Counted from the stretch's first letter, positions 9,992-20,320 are shown. The stretch: 37,065 bases of DNA from Candidatus Saccharimonadota bacterium (GCA_027327085.1 DAHWAT010000005.1:1-37065); one strand, 5' to 3'. Numbers and translations are program-made. Notes: generated from the letters alone by a model not told the origin.

Positions 9992-10054
9992 AAATCCTCC
10001 ATTTATTTTCTTTTCAGGTATTATAGCAAATTGAATTGTCTTTAGAATTAGCTA

Positions 10055-12589
10055 TTACCGCCTTTGGGCATCAATGCTACTTTTAAGCTCTTTAGCTACC
10101 TTATCTAGGACACTATTAACTTCTTGGTCGGTTAAGGTACGATGATGACTAAGCATGCTTAAGCTAAGCGTTATGCTCTTATGTTGTTTGTCATCCCCCT
10201 GATAAATATCCTTTGGGCTAAGCTGGAATAGTGTATCGTCTGGCTTGTAGTGATCAATTGACTGGTTAAGGGCATCGACTAGCGTCTGATAATTCATATT
10301 AGTATCGACTTGAAAACTCATATCTTGAACAACTTTTGGGAATCGGCTTAGAGCCTGATAATTAAGCGGTTGGCTAATTAGTGCGGCCAAATTGTTTAGA
10401 TCTAGCTCAAATCCGGCCGTAAAGCGAGGCAGCTTAAGCTGCTTTCTTACCGAAGTTTTAAACTCGCCTACAATACCTAGAAGCTGGTTATTTGACTTAC
10501 TATAGACCATCGCTGACCTCGACGGCTCGTACGGACTGATGGCCGTTAGGCTCTGAGCGGTTTCATCCAAGGCTTTAAAGTCTAGCTCAGCTTTAGTTAG
10601 AGTACTAAGATAGCGCTTGGCTAAGAAGTAGGGGCTAGTTTGGTCGTTTAGCTTATCGGCTTTAGCCACAATAAAACCGATCACCTCAGTTTCTAGAGGT
10701 AGCCCAGTCTCATCGGTGGCAGTAACTTCGTGTAGTTTAGCTAATTCAAATAGGGCAAAACTGTTATAACCGGCTTTGATGTTGGTGTGAACTTTATCGA
10801 GTAAACTTGGCATTAAACTCATCCGGTAGTACTGCAACTCCGGCCTGAGCGCGTTGGCAACCTCATAAGCTTTAGCCTTGTCTTGACCAACTTTATCCAG
10901 TAACGCTCCGTCAACAAAGCTATAAGTTAAAACTTCGTTAGCGCCAAGACGGCTTAAACTCAACCTTAGGCTATTTTTAGCTTCAACTAAGGCATTTTTA
11001 CTCGCCGGTTGTAAATCGCGTGAAGGTAGTTTAAGCGGTAGCTTGTCGTAGCCATACAGGCGGCCAACTTCTTCTACTATATCCTCCGGTAATTCTATAT
11101 CGGTACGCCAAAACGGAGCTTCGCAGCTTAGGCTATCGCCTTTTAGCTCGACTTTAAACTCAACGTTTTCCAGTAGTTGCTTAATTTGGGTGGCAGTCAA
11201 TTGAAGACCTAGCCTGAGATTAATAAACTGAGCTTCAAGAGTAACTGGTGGATGCAGTGAACCGCGGCTGAGGCTGGTTTTATCTAAGTGACAGTTATCG
11301 ATCAATTCACTGGCTACCTTGCCGCCAACTAGGCTCTGGACTTGTTTAACCATTTGTAAAATGACAGCCGGATTCTGCAGCGGACTCTGCCCTTTAGTAA
11401 AGCGAGTAGCTGCATCGGAAAATAGTCCATGATCCATCGAAGACCGACGGATGGCATACATATCAAAAGTAGCACACTCTATTACAACGTTTTTGGTTGA
11501 AGCGTCAACTTCTGTTTCGGCTCCACCCATAATACCGCCAAGGCCTATCGCCTTTTGATCAGAGGCAATCACAATATCGCCTTGGCGTAGCTTGAGGGTC
11601 TTACCATTAAGTAACAGAAGCGTTTCATCCTGATTAGCCCGTCTAACCATAATCGTTGGCACATCACCCGAAGATAAAGCCTTTAGCTTATCGTAGTCGT
11701 ATGCATGCAAAGGCTGTCCGGTTTCCAGCATTAGCCAGTTAGTTAAATCGACCAGATTATTAATTGGTCTAACCCCAACCTTAGCTAAGTTTAGTTGCAG
11801 CCAAACCGGGCTTGGCTTGATCTCGATATCGCTAAGACTAATGGCACAAAAACGGGGTACCAGATCGGGTAAGTCGTTAATTATGTTGAACGGTCGCGGA
11901 GTCCGCTCAACCTTTGGCGCGACTGGGGTAAGTTTGTACCAATCCGGACTGGTGTACTTAACTTGACTTATACCAGCTAACTCTCTGGCAATGCCTAGGA
12001 AACCAAAACAATCGGGGCGATGCGTAAACATTTTGTTTTCGACGTCTATCAGCTTATCGTCACGCACAGCAAAAGCTGTAGCAAAATCTTCCCCAGCAGC
12101 ATGCTCGCCATCTATTTCTAAAATGCCGTCATGATTATCGCCAATGCCAAGTTCTTTTGGAGAAGCTAACATGCCGTTACTGACTACTCCCCTAATCTCC
12201 TTAGCTTCTAGCTTAAGCGGTTGTTTATCGATAGTCTCGGGCACAATTGAACCAGGCGGTAGCCAGGCGACGACTAGATCTGGTCGGACATTTGGCGCGC
12301 CGCAGACAACTTGCACAAGGCCTTCTTCATTTCTTAGGACATCTTTAACCACACCACCGTCGTCGATTAAGCAAACGTGTAACCGATCAGCATCAGGGTG
12401 CTTATCGCTGGCTATAACTTTTGCAATAACGATATGATCATATTTTTTACCTAAATCAATAATTTCTTCGATAGCCCCTAGCTGGGCACCGATCTTTTGC
12501 GATAAGTTGACTATATCGAAATCTAAATTATCAGCTAAGCTCTTATACTTAGTGTTCAGTTCACGGATAATATTTAAGCTAAACTTCAT
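10055..12589 (-). CDS. pheT: phenylalanyl-tRNA synthetase beta subunit
   Basis: N-terminal tRNA-binding domain (VCGAPNVRPDLVV), B3/B4, B5 and C-terminal FDX-ACB-like region; follows pheS. Confidence 0.95.
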   Translation of the reverse strand: MKFSLNIIRELNTKYKSLADNLDFDIVNLSQKIGAQLGAIEEIIDLGKKYDHIVIAKVIASDKHPDADRLHVCLIDDGGVVKDVLRNEEGLVQVVCGAPNVRPDLVVAWLPPGSIVPETIDKQPLKLEAKEIRGVVSNGMLASPKELGIGDNHDGILEIDGEHAAGEDFATAFAVRDDKLIDVENKMFTHRPDCFGFLGIARELAGISQVKYTSPDWYKLTPVAPKVERTPRPFNIINDLPDLVPRFCAISLSDIEIKPSPVWLQLNLAKVGVRPINNLVDLTNWLMLETGQPLHAYDYDKLKALSSGDVPTIMVRRANQDETLLLLNGKTLKLRQGDIVIASDQKAIGLGGIMGGAETEVDASTKNVVIECATFDMYAIRRSSMDHGLFSDAATRFTKGQSPLQNPAVILQMVKQVQSLVGGKVASELIDNCHLDKTSLSRGSLHPPVTLEAQFINLRLGLQLTATQIKQLLENVEFKVELKGDSLSCEAPFWRTDIELPEDIVEEVGRLYGYDKLPLKLPSRDLQPASKNALVEAKNSLRLSLSRLGANEVLTYSFVDGALLDKVGQDKAKAYEVANALRPELQYYRMSLMPSLLDKVHTNIKAGYNSFALFELAKLHEVTATDETGLPLETEVIGFIVAKADKLNDQTSPYFLAKRYLSTLTKAELDFKALDETAQSLTAISPYEPSRSAMVYSKSNNQLLGIVGEFKTSVRKQLKLPRFTAGFELDLNNLAALISQPLNYQALSRFPKVVQDMSFQVDTNMNYQTLVDALNQSIDHYKPDDTLFQLSPKDIYQGDDKQHKSITLSLSMLSHHRTLTDQEVNSVLDKVAKELKSSIDAQRR

Positions 12590-12624
12590 TTAACTTACCC
12601 TTGGTTTTCCATAGGTTCTTCATT

Positions 12625-13677
12625 TTAGATAAACTGCCTTAGAAAGTCTAATCTAGCTGATTCAAAATAACGGACGTCTTCAATGTTATATTTCATCATT
12701 ACCAAACGATCAATACCGCCACCCCAAGCAAAACCTGTATATAGACGAGGGTCTATGCCAGCCTTATTAAGAACGTTAGGGTGAATCATGCCACAACCCA
12801 AAAGCTCTATCCAGCCAGTCTGACTGCAGATATGACAGCCTTGCTTATCGCAAAATGGGCAACTCAGCACAAATTCAAAACTTGGTTCGGTAAATGGGAA
12901 ATAGCACGGTTGGGTTTTAACCTCTAACTCCTTAGCGTAATACTGCTGAAGAAAGGTTTTAAGTGTAGCAATTAAATGGCCGGCATTAATATTCTGATCA
13001 ACGTAAACACCTTCTAGTTGGTAAAAAGTATGCTCATGCCGAGCGTCTAAGTCTTCGTTTCTGAAAACTCGACCTGGAATAACTGCAGCGATCGGCAGCC
13101 CCATACTTAAATTGGCTTTATATTCTACTAAAACACGGTTTTGCATAGTTGAGGTATGGGCTGGAGCAATCAGGTTGTAGCCATTTTGATCAGTTTGAAC
13201 AGTAATAAAGGTATCATAGTCATCTCGAGCTGGATGATCGGCCGGAAAATTAAGGCTGGAAAACATATGAAATTCGTCATCGATTTCCCTCGACTCTACT
13301 GCCGTAAAGCCCATGCGGTAAAAGATGTCTAAAATCAGGTTTAATTCTTTCATGAGCGGATGAATCGTGCCAAGGTCACTTGGTAAAAACTGCGCCATAG
13401 TTGCTGATGCAACATTAATATCGAATGGAGCGGTGATATCAATAGGCTCAATTACTTGATGGTCTTGCTGAAGATTAATCAGTTCGCTTAGCTCTTGCCT
13501 GAGCTGATTCAGCTCTTGACCGAAACCGGCTCTTTGGTCTTTAGGCATAGTTTTGAGTTCATCAAATAAAGCCTTCAGTTCAATTGAGCGTAGTACTGCG
13601 GTTTTATCGCTAATACTACTTAAGCGCTCTTTCAACAATTCAGCTGTTTCAGCCACTCTTGGGTTTAAGTAATTCAT
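12625..13677 (-). CDS. pheS: phenylalanyl-tRNA synthetase alpha subunit
   Basis: HPLMKELNLILDIFYRMGF, FRNEDLDARHEHTFYQLEGVYVD, FTEPSFEF, GFAWGGGIDRLVMMKYNIEDVR. Confidence 0.96.
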   Translation of the reverse strand: MNYLNPRVAETAELLKERLSSISDKTAVLRSIELKALFDELKTMPKDQRAGFGQELNQLRQELSELINLQQDHQVIEPIDITAPFDINVASATMAQFLPSDLGTIHPLMKELNLILDIFYRMGFTAVESREIDDEFHMFSSLNFPADHPARDDYDTFITVQTDQNGYNLIAPAHTSTMQNRVLVEYKANLSMGLPIAAVIPGRVFRNEDLDARHEHTFYQLEGVYVDQNINAGHLIATLKTFLQQYYAKELEVKTQPCYFPFTEPSFEFVLSCPFCDKQGCHICSQTGWIELLGCGMIHPNVLNKAGIDPRLYTGFAWGGGIDRLVMMKYNIEDVRYFESARLDFLRQFI

Positions 13678-13824
13678 ATCTTTAAGTATTAAGTATACCA
13701 GCCGTCTTGGCAGTTTTCGAGCAACGATGGTTTTTACACAATTTTATGTTGTATAAAAGACTGTGCCTATATGTTTAGATAGGGTAAACTAAATTTATAG
13801 ATTTAAAACTAATAGGAGTTTGCT

Positions 13825-14271
13825 ATGGTTGTTGCTGAACTGATAAAAAATGCGCCAATCGAAAAAGAGGATGCTAATATTTATCCAGTGATTGAGGGAC
13901 TAAGTGTCGGTCAGCCAGTGATTATAGAGCATCGCTATGCTAGCCGAGATGAATTTTCATCAGATACGGTTATTATTAGAAAAAGAAGTAGTGTAGATAG
14001 CGCAAGTCAGGACCGCGTAATAGTAAGATACGATGACCAACCTAAAGGTACACCCGAAGTTATCTTGCACGATCAAATAGAGTCAGGCGAAATCAGAGTG
14101 CTAGCTGATCCCGACCTGTTTACTCCTGAAAATCAGCCCTTTCATCCAGTTGCTACCCATACTCAAGTTGCTTTTGCTAACTTCTTGGGGGTTAGCATGG
14201 CTAGGGTTATGCAAATGAATTTAATAACAGGGGTCCTACCGATAGCGCTAAGGGACTCGAGCGAAAGCTAG
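13825..14271 (+). CDS. hypothetical protein
   Basis: 148-codon ORF with SD AGGAG before ATG. Confidence 0.6.
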   Translation: MVVAELIKNAPIEKEDANIYPVIEGLSVGQPVIIEHRYASRDEFSSDTVIIRKRSSVDSASQDRVIVRYDDQPKGTPEVILHDQIESGEIRVLADPDLFTPENQPFHPVATHTQVAFANFLGVSMARVMQMNLITGVLPIALRDSSES

Positions 14272-14326
14272 AGCTTTATAGTCTCAACCTGTTTAAGTAG
14301 GCCTAGCAATTGCTCATAACTTAAGC

Positions 14327-14506
14327 CTAGTCTTTTGGTTGTTCTGCTAAATCAATTGACGCAGGTTCTACTTGTTCGCCAATAAAGCTAATACCGCCGG
14401 CATAGCTACATAAAGCACTGGCGCGGTTGACTCGGTCCATAGCTTGTCGTAGCGAATCTGGATTTGGCTTAGGTTGCTTAAGCACGTCAAAAGGATTTGG
14501 TTCCAT
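14327..14506 (-). CDS. small hypothetical protein (59 aa), absent from the ORF track
   Basis: MEPNPFDVLKQPKPNPDSLRQAMDRVNRASALCSYAGGISFIGEQVEPASIDLAEQPKD*; GGAG 11 nt upstream. Confidence 0.5.
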   Translation of the reverse strand: MEPNPFDVLKQPKPNPDSLRQAMDRVNRASALCSYAGGISFIGEQVEPASIDLAEQPKD

Positions 14507-14571
14507 GACTAATATTTCTCCGTTTTTTAACTAATAAACTGTTATACTCCTGTCGCTCAAGCTTTGCAAGC

Positions 14572-15627
14572 TTAGTCGTCGTTAATAACTGGTTTATCTA
14601 GCAGTAAGGGTTCGATTGAAGCTGTACTGCCGGCTATTTTGACTACGTCTTTGTCGACTTTCTTCAGCTCTTTATGGGCAGTATTAAAGTGGTTAACGGT
14701 ACTGCCAAGCGAATTGCCTAGTTTTTGCATATAACTATCATAAGCGGTCAGATGCTTACCTAAATCGGCTACTCTAACTTGAATTTCTTTGGCTTGTTCC
14801 TCTATCTGTAAACTTCTCAGTCCCTGCATCACTGTTTGTAGATAAGCCATCAGTGTAGTTGGGCTGGTTATGATCACGTGTTTATCACGAAAAGCATACT
14901 CGATCAGGTTCCTAGCGGAAGTATTGGTAATACCTACCCGATTGGCCAACAAATCATAATAGATAGCTTCACTGGGGATAAACATAAAGGCATAATCCAG
15001 AGTATTTTCATTTGGTCTAATATATTTAGCCGTCTCATCAATCCGTTTCTTGAGATCTTCCTTAAAGAGTTTAGCGAGAGCGGCTTTGTCAGTTTTGTCT
15101 TTGGCCTCGTTTAAACGATTATAATTTTCTAGGCTAAACTTAGAATCTATCGGTAACAAACGATGTTGGTCCAAATGAATAACGGCATCGACTATCACGC
15201 CATCCTTAAATTTATATTGCAAGCTAAATTGATCTGGAGCCATAACATTTTCAAGCACACTAGACAGGTAGTATTCACCTAATACTCCTCGCTGTTTCGG
15301 ATTCGATAAAACATTTTGTAAAACCTTGAGCTCATCGGTGATACTCAGAACCTGTTTATTGGATTCTTTTAGCTCAGTTAGATTCTTGGTAACTTCGGTT
15401 ATAATCTTGCTGCTTTCACTAAACTGAGCTGCCATTTGACGATTAGAGGCGCTAAGTTGATCAGTAATTTGCTGCTGTAAATTCTCTTTTAGCTGGTTAA
15501 CTGATTGAGTTAGTTCGCTAATATCAGCTTTAAGCATTAATTCGCTCTGATCCTGTTTAGCCCCAGGGCGACGGATGATGAGAGCAATGATCACTAAAAA
15601 GCCCAAGATAATGGCAACTAAAGTCAT
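14572..15627 (-). CDS. rmuC: DNA recombination protein RmuC family
   Basis: N-terminal TM, coiled coil, then KQRGVLGEYYLSSVLENVMAPDQFSLQYKF, LPIDSKFSLENY, FIPSEAIYYDLL. Confidence 0.9.
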   Translation of the reverse strand: MTLVAIILGFLVIIALIIRRPGAKQDQSELMLKADISELTQSVNQLKENLQQQITDQLSASNRQMAAQFSESSKIITEVTKNLTELKESNKQVLSITDELKVLQNVLSNPKQRGVLGEYYLSSVLENVMAPDQFSLQYKFKDGVIVDAVIHLDQHRLLPIDSKFSLENYNRLNEAKDKTDKAALAKLFKEDLKKRIDETAKYIRPNENTLDYAFMFIPSEAIYYDLLANRVGITNTSARNLIEYAFRDKHVIITSPTTLMAYLQTVMQGLRSLQIEEQAKEIQVRVADLGKHLTAYDSYMQKLGNSLGSTVNHFNTAHKELKKVDKDVVKIAGSTASIEPLLLDKPVINDD

Positions 15628-15644
15628 ATGTCTATGATAGCAGT

Positions 15645-16361
15645 TTAACTTTCAATCGTAACTGTCGTACCGACTACCGACCAGTTATATAGCCACTGTG
15701 CTGTGGCTAAGGGCAATTCAACGCAGCCATTCGAAGCGTTAGATGAGTATTGGCTGATCTTGCCAAAAGCGTTATTCGGACGCCAAGTTGCATCATGCAA
15801 GCCATAAGCACCATATTGGTTATATAAAAAGGGCATCCAGTAATGCACAAATACATCCCAATTACCTAGCTCACTGCTGCCAGTTAAAGTCCGATTAGTT
15901 TGTTTAGCGTAGATGTGGTAAGTGCCGGGAGGAGTTAAGGTATCGTCGTACTGCTCATCACCAGTTACTACCGGTGAAGAATAAACTTGATTAGAGTAAT
16001 CACACGCCCATAAATGTCTGGCCGATATCTTGACAAGGATAAGTTGAGATAGTTGATTACCAGCGCAAACATTAACTGCAGCAGTCGCCGCCTTTGTCTT
16101 GGGTTTAGCGGATACTACTTGAGCTTGAGCATGCTTAATTGGTGGCAAGCTATTACGCAGCGTTGAGCTTGTCGCAATTTTATTATTTATCGTGGTATAA
16201 ATGACCGGAGCAAGAACAATCAGCAATAAGACTAACAGCATCGTCTTAAAATGACCTTTTTTAGGTTTGACGGTATCGGGCTTAACTTTTGCGCCGGTAT
16301 GGTAATAACTATACCTAAGTCCGCCTGGTCTAATTGTTTTGCCTTGAATGGTTGAACTCAT
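15645..16361 (-). CDS. L,D-transpeptidase (YkuD domain), membrane-anchored
   Basis: N-terminal TM; TPPGTYHIYAKQ; GLHDATW...SNGCVELP catalytic Cys motif. Confidence 0.85.
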   Translation of the reverse strand: MSSTIQGKTIRPGGLRYSYYHTGAKVKPDTVKPKKGHFKTMLLVLLLIVLAPVIYTTINNKIATSSTLRNSLPPIKHAQAQVVSAKPKTKAATAAVNVCAGNQLSQLILVKISARHLWACDYSNQVYSSPVVTGDEQYDDTLTPPGTYHIYAKQTNRTLTGSSELGNWDVFVHYWMPFLYNQYGAYGLHDATWRPNNAFGKISQYSSNASNGCVELPLATAQWLYNWSVVGTTVTIES

Positions 16362-16520
16362 ATTAAAAAGAAGCTTTCTTCAAATTAAATAATTGATTTT
16401 TGGCGAAGAAAAATTAATTTTAGTGGTTTTTTATTTTTATTTTCCTCAACTCTTATTATACCCCGATTAGTCATATTTTAAAACTAAAACTATCAGTTCG
16501 CTTCAATCAGACACCAAAAA

Positions 16521-16618
16521 GACCCGGATATAAATACCCGGGTCGTTTGGAAGCCTCACACTTCCAACTTTAGATTATGCTAAAGTTATAATCTTTTTCA
16601 ATGTGATTTCTATCACAT
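16521..16618 (-). ncRNA. candidate structured RNA: four consecutive hairpins, the last a canonical intrinsic terminator
   Basis: Reverse strand: ATGTGAT-AGAA-ATCACAT; AACTTTA-8nt-TAAAGTT; TTGGAAG-7nt-CTTCCAA; GACCCGG-10nt-CCGGGTC then TTTTT. No ORF of the track covers it. Confidence 0.45.
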
Positions 16619-16627
16619 ATTTATGGT

Positions 16628-16655
16628 TTGTACCCGTTAAGCGACTTGCTACAAT
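16628..16655 (+). promoter_or_regulatory. sigma70-like promoter (TTGTAC-16-TACAAT)
   Basis: -10 ends 11 nt before the ATG at 16667; TGTGA-N6-TCACA palindrome upstream at 16602-16617. Confidence 0.55.
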
Positions 16656-16666
16656 AAACACTACTA

Positions 16667-17695
16667 ATGGATGAGTTTGCTTCGTTATTACATTTTGGTC
16701 ACTCTTTAGGCCTAACCGCCTTAGAAGTTATATTATTAATCATTGTTGCCGCCATTTGCTCAGGCCTGAATATTGCGGTCATGTCACTTGATCTGGCCGA
16801 TTTAAAACGTAAAGCCAAACTTGGCAATAAACAAGCTAGAAGAGTTTTGCCGCTCAGGAATCAGACCCATTTAGTACTGGGCAGTATTTTACTGACTAAT
16901 GTAGCAGCCGTGTCTGCTACTTCTTTAGCACTTAATCGAGTCGTGAGCAGTTGGCTAGCCGGTATCCTCGCGACATTATTAATAGTCGTTTTTGGCGAAA
17001 TATTGCCTCAAGCTTTATTTGCCAAGAACGCTCTGTACTTCTCCAGCCTGTTCACACCGCTTATTAAGTTGATGATCGGCCTAACTTACATCGTTAGTAA
17101 ACCTCTGGAGATACTGCTTAATCAGTTATTCCCTAAATCACAATTAAAACTTGAATCAAGACATGAACTTGGCTTAATTATGGCCGAACATCAATTTAAT
17201 GACTCGTCTGAGCTAGACGATAACGAAATAGAAATTGTCCAAGGGGCTTTATCTTTAAGCGAAAAACGAGTTCGAGACATCATGACTAGTATTAATAAAA
17301 CTTACTGGCTGAGTCCGGATACTCTTTTAGACGGACCTAAAATTGATGAACTTAAAGCTAGGGGTTTTAGCCGTATACCCGTGTTTAATCAAGATCTAAG
17401 CCAGTTTTTTGGCGTTCTACATATGAAGAATTTAGTTGATTTAAATTTTGACGATAATCAATATCTGGTAAAGGATATGACTCTGTATCATTCGCGCTTA
17501 GTTGGATCTATGACGGCTCTAGACACTCTATTTCGTCTGTTTATCACATCTGGTAGTCACCTGATGCCTGTCGAGAAAGACGACAAAATAGTCGGTATTG
17601 TGACAATCGAGGATTTAACAGAAGAGATATTTGGGCTCGAAATAGAAGACGAAACCGACCGATCGAAAAAACTTAAGGCCTTGGGATCACTTTAA
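16667..17695 (+). CDS. CNNM/HlyC-CorC family membrane protein with CBS domains
   Basis: N-terminal DUF21-like TM region, VRDIMTSINKTYWL, tandem CBS segments VGIVTIEDLTEEIFG. Confidence 0.88.
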   Translation: MDEFASLLHFGHSLGLTALEVILLIIVAAICSGLNIAVMSLDLADLKRKAKLGNKQARRVLPLRNQTHLVLGSILLTNVAAVSATSLALNRVVSSWLAGILATLLIVVFGEILPQALFAKNALYFSSLFTPLIKLMIGLTYIVSKPLEILLNQLFPKSQLKLESRHELGLIMAEHQFNDSSELDDNEIEIVQGALSLSEKRVRDIMTSINKTYWLSPDTLLDGPKIDELKARGFSRIPVFNQDLSQFFGVLHMKNLVDLNFDDNQYLVKDMTLYHSRLVGSMTALDTLFRLFITSGSHLMPVEKDDKIVGIVTIEDLTEEIFGLEIEDETDRSKKLKALGSL

Positions 17696-18206
17696 AGTTG
17701 GCTGGTTTTTGGTCTAAGGCCAGCTGGCTATAATAAATGGCCAATTTAGCTTCGGAAGGAGTAGCTACAGCTCGGCTTTTACGGCGACTAATGCCGTAGT
17801 CTAGACACTGCACTATATTAAGCTTAAAATTATCGGTTTGTTTAGGCTGAGGTGGCGGTATAACCATGGCTTCTCGGACATCATACCTAATTCTTAAAAT
17901 ACCCCATTTAACGATGCCGCTGGCGCTAAAGAAATTATCTATGCCAAAGTCGCTAAACTCCATATATTTAAGTTCATCACCGTAGGTTTTGATATGTAGT
18001 CCGAGCTTGTCTTGAGCATTAATCTCATAGTATTCTTTTAAATCACTAATGATATCGAGTAGCTCATAAGCTTGTTGGCTACTGGCTTCGCCCTGATCAA
18101 TTCTATTAACAGACGCTAGGCTATACCTATCTTTGGGGTGAAGGCTTTGAACGGCGCTTAAGTTAACCGGTATGGGTGGTTCAACTAGCTCTCTTGTTGA
18201 AGGCAT
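17673..18206 (-). CDS. hypothetical protein
   Basis: 177-codon ORF immediately downstream of tgt; 23-nt convergent overlap with the CBS protein gene. Confidence 0.6.
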   Translation of the reverse strand: MPSTRELVEPPIPVNLSAVQSLHPKDRYSLASVNRIDQGEASSQQAYELLDIISDLKEYYEINAQDKLGLHIKTYGDELKYMEFSDFGIDNFFSASGIVKWGILRIRYDVREAMVIPPPQPKQTDNFKLNIVQCLDYGISRRKSRAVATPSEAKLAIYYSQLALDQKPANFKVIPRP

Positions 18207-18215
18207 GGTGCTCCT

Positions 18216-19424
18216 TTAAATGTGGTTGTAGTAGCGCTTAAGCCAGTTTTGTTTTAGCTGAAAGAAGCTTCCGCTATTAATACTGTCTCGAATATCGTCA
18301 ACCAGTTTAATAATAAAAAACTCATTATGGATCGACATGAGTGTACTTGCAAGTATTTCGTGAGCATGGAGCAAATGATGCAGGTAGGCGCAGGTATAGT
18401 TTTGGCAGGTATAACAGGGGCAGCCCTCGACTAACGGCTTAAAATCTTGTCTGTAACGACTAGCCACTATATTCTTACGGCCCTCATAAGTATAAGCTGA
18501 ACCATTTCTAGCAACCCTGGTAGGAGAAACACAATCAAAGCTGTCAACACCGTTTTCAATCGCCTCAAAGATATCATCAGGCTCACTAATACCTAATAGA
18601 TGTCGCGGTTTGTTTTCGGGTAATACTTGGTTCACCCACCTAACTATCTCGCCCAGTCTAGCTTTCTCAATTGCCCCGCCAATGCCAAAACCGTCAAAAT
18701 CTTGACTAGCTAAAGTTTTAGCACAACGTAACCTTAAGTCCTGATACTGAGCCCCCTGAACGACACCAAACAGCGCTTGATAAGGTCTGTCTGGATAAGC
18801 CTGCCTTAGCCTCTTAAGTTCATTATGTGAACGTGTTGCCCAAGACAGGGTACGCTCAAGAGATTCTACTTGATACTCATATGGGTCAATTAAGCTGGTT
18901 AACTCATCGAAGGCAAACATAATATCGGCACCAATAGAGTGTTGTATCTGCATCGATAGCTCAGCCGTAAAACGATGACGACTACCGTCAAGATGAGAAT
19001 AAAAAGTTACACCATCATCATCGATAAATGCCTTACGCTCAGTTTTGGTCTTTTGAGACGCACTTGCAGCCTCGTTACCAATCATATCTATAACTTTTTT
19101 ATAGCCACTGCCCAGAGACAAAACCTGAAAACCACCAGAGTCAGTAAAAGTTGGGCCATGCCAGTTCATAAACTTAGATAAGCCGCCTGCCTTCTCAATA
19201 AGCTTATGGCCAGGCTGTAAATATAAATGATAGGCATTTGCTAAAACTGCCTGAGCCTTGACGGCCTTAACCTGCTCAGGTGTCATAGCCTTAACAGTCG
19301 CTTTTGTGCCCACGACAATGAAAGCCGGTGTTTGGATGTCACCATGAGGAGTTGTGATGGTTCCCGATCTGGCTAAAGTTCCTTCAAGCTTAGCGGTAAG
19401 TTTAAAATTAAAGTCTTTTGTCAT
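18216..19424 (-). CDS. tgt: queuine/preQ1 tRNA-guanine transglycosylase
   Basis: TDSGGFQVLSLG, FGIGGAI, LLGISEPDDIFEAIENGVDSFDCVSPTRVARNG, Zn site CPCYTCQNYTCAYLHHLLHAHE. Confidence 0.95.
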   Translation of the reverse strand: MTKDFNFKLTAKLEGTLARSGTITTPHGDIQTPAFIVVGTKATVKAMTPEQVKAVKAQAVLANAYHLYLQPGHKLIEKAGGLSKFMNWHGPTFTDSGGFQVLSLGSGYKKVIDMIGNEAASASQKTKTERKAFIDDDGVTFYSHLDGSRHRFTAELSMQIQHSIGADIMFAFDELTSLIDPYEYQVESLERTLSWATRSHNELKRLRQAYPDRPYQALFGVVQGAQYQDLRLRCAKTLASQDFDGFGIGGAIEKARLGEIVRWVNQVLPENKPRHLLGISEPDDIFEAIENGVDSFDCVSPTRVARNGSAYTYEGRKNIVASRYRQDFKPLVEGCPCYTCQNYTCAYLHHLLHAHEILASTLMSIHNEFFIIKLVDDIRDSINSGSFFQLKQNWLKRYYNHI

Positions 19425-19513
19425 TACTGCGACCTAGTATAACTTAGAAAGTTTTTTAAAGTCGAAGCCTAAATTACATGCTATACTATTTATAGTAAGA
19501 TAAGGGGGAAAGT

Positions 19514-20320
19514 TTGACAGATAATTACACTTTGAATACAGGGGCCAAAATACCCAAAATTGGCTTTGGCACCTGGCAGATTCCTGACGGCGAAATCTGT
19601 TACCAGGCTACACTAACCGCCTTAAAATCCGGTTATAGGCATATAGACACAGCTAGAGTTTACGGTAATGAAGCCAGCGTCGGTAAAGCCATAAAAGATA
19701 GCGGCTTAAATAGAGAGGAGATCTTCCTCACAACTAAACTCCCGGCAGACATTAAAGTTGCCGCTAAAGTGCAAGAGACTTTTGAAACCTCGCTGGCTAC
19801 CCTAGGCACCGATTATGTTGATCTTTACTTGATTCATGCTCCCTGGCCTTGGCAAGAAAGAGGGGCAGATTATACCAAGGAAAATATCGAGATTTGGCAA
19901 GAGATGGAAAAGATTAATAGTAGCGGTAAGGCTAAAGCCATAGGAGTATCTAACTTTAACGTGGCTGATTTAAGTGCTATTTTAGATAACGCAAAAGTTG
20001 TCCCCGCGGCTAATCAAATCAGATGGTTTATTGGATTCACTCAAGACGAAGTAACTAAGTTTAGCCAAGCTAAGGGAGTTTTAGTTGAAGCCTATTCGCC
20101 CCTGGCAACTGGCCAGATCTTAGATAACGAAGTTATTAAAGCGATGGCTTCCAAATACCAGAGTTCTGTAGCTCAAGTTGCGATACGCTACTGCCTGCAG
20201 CATGGCACTCTGCCGTTACCCAAATCGACTCACGAAGACTATATTGCCCAAAATCTAGACGTTGATTTTGCAATTACAGAAGAAGATATGGCCATTTTAG
20301 ACAACCTTCATTTGAGCTAG
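19514..20320 (+). CDS. aldo/keto reductase
   Basis: IPKIGFGTWQI, YRHIDTARVYGNEASVGKAI, LYLIHAPWPW, AIGVSNF; TTG start with a purine-rich SD. Confidence 0.93.
   Translation: MTDNYTLNTGAKIPKIGFGTWQIPDGEICYQATLTALKSGYRHIDTARVYGNEASVGKAIKDSGLNREEIFLTTKLPADIKVAAKVQETFETSLATLGTDYVDLYLIHAPWPWQERGADYTKENIEIWQEMEKINSSGKAKAIGVSNFNVADLSAILDNAKVVPAANQIRWFIGFTQDEVTKFSQAKGVLVEAYSPLATGQILDNEVIKAMASKYQSSVAQVAIRYCLQHGTLPLPKSTHEDYIAQNLDVDFAITEEDMAILDNLHLS

Noticed and set aside
13678-13824. T-box leader for pheS
   Set aside because: No T-box core or specifier/antiterminator arrangement in the short upstream region.
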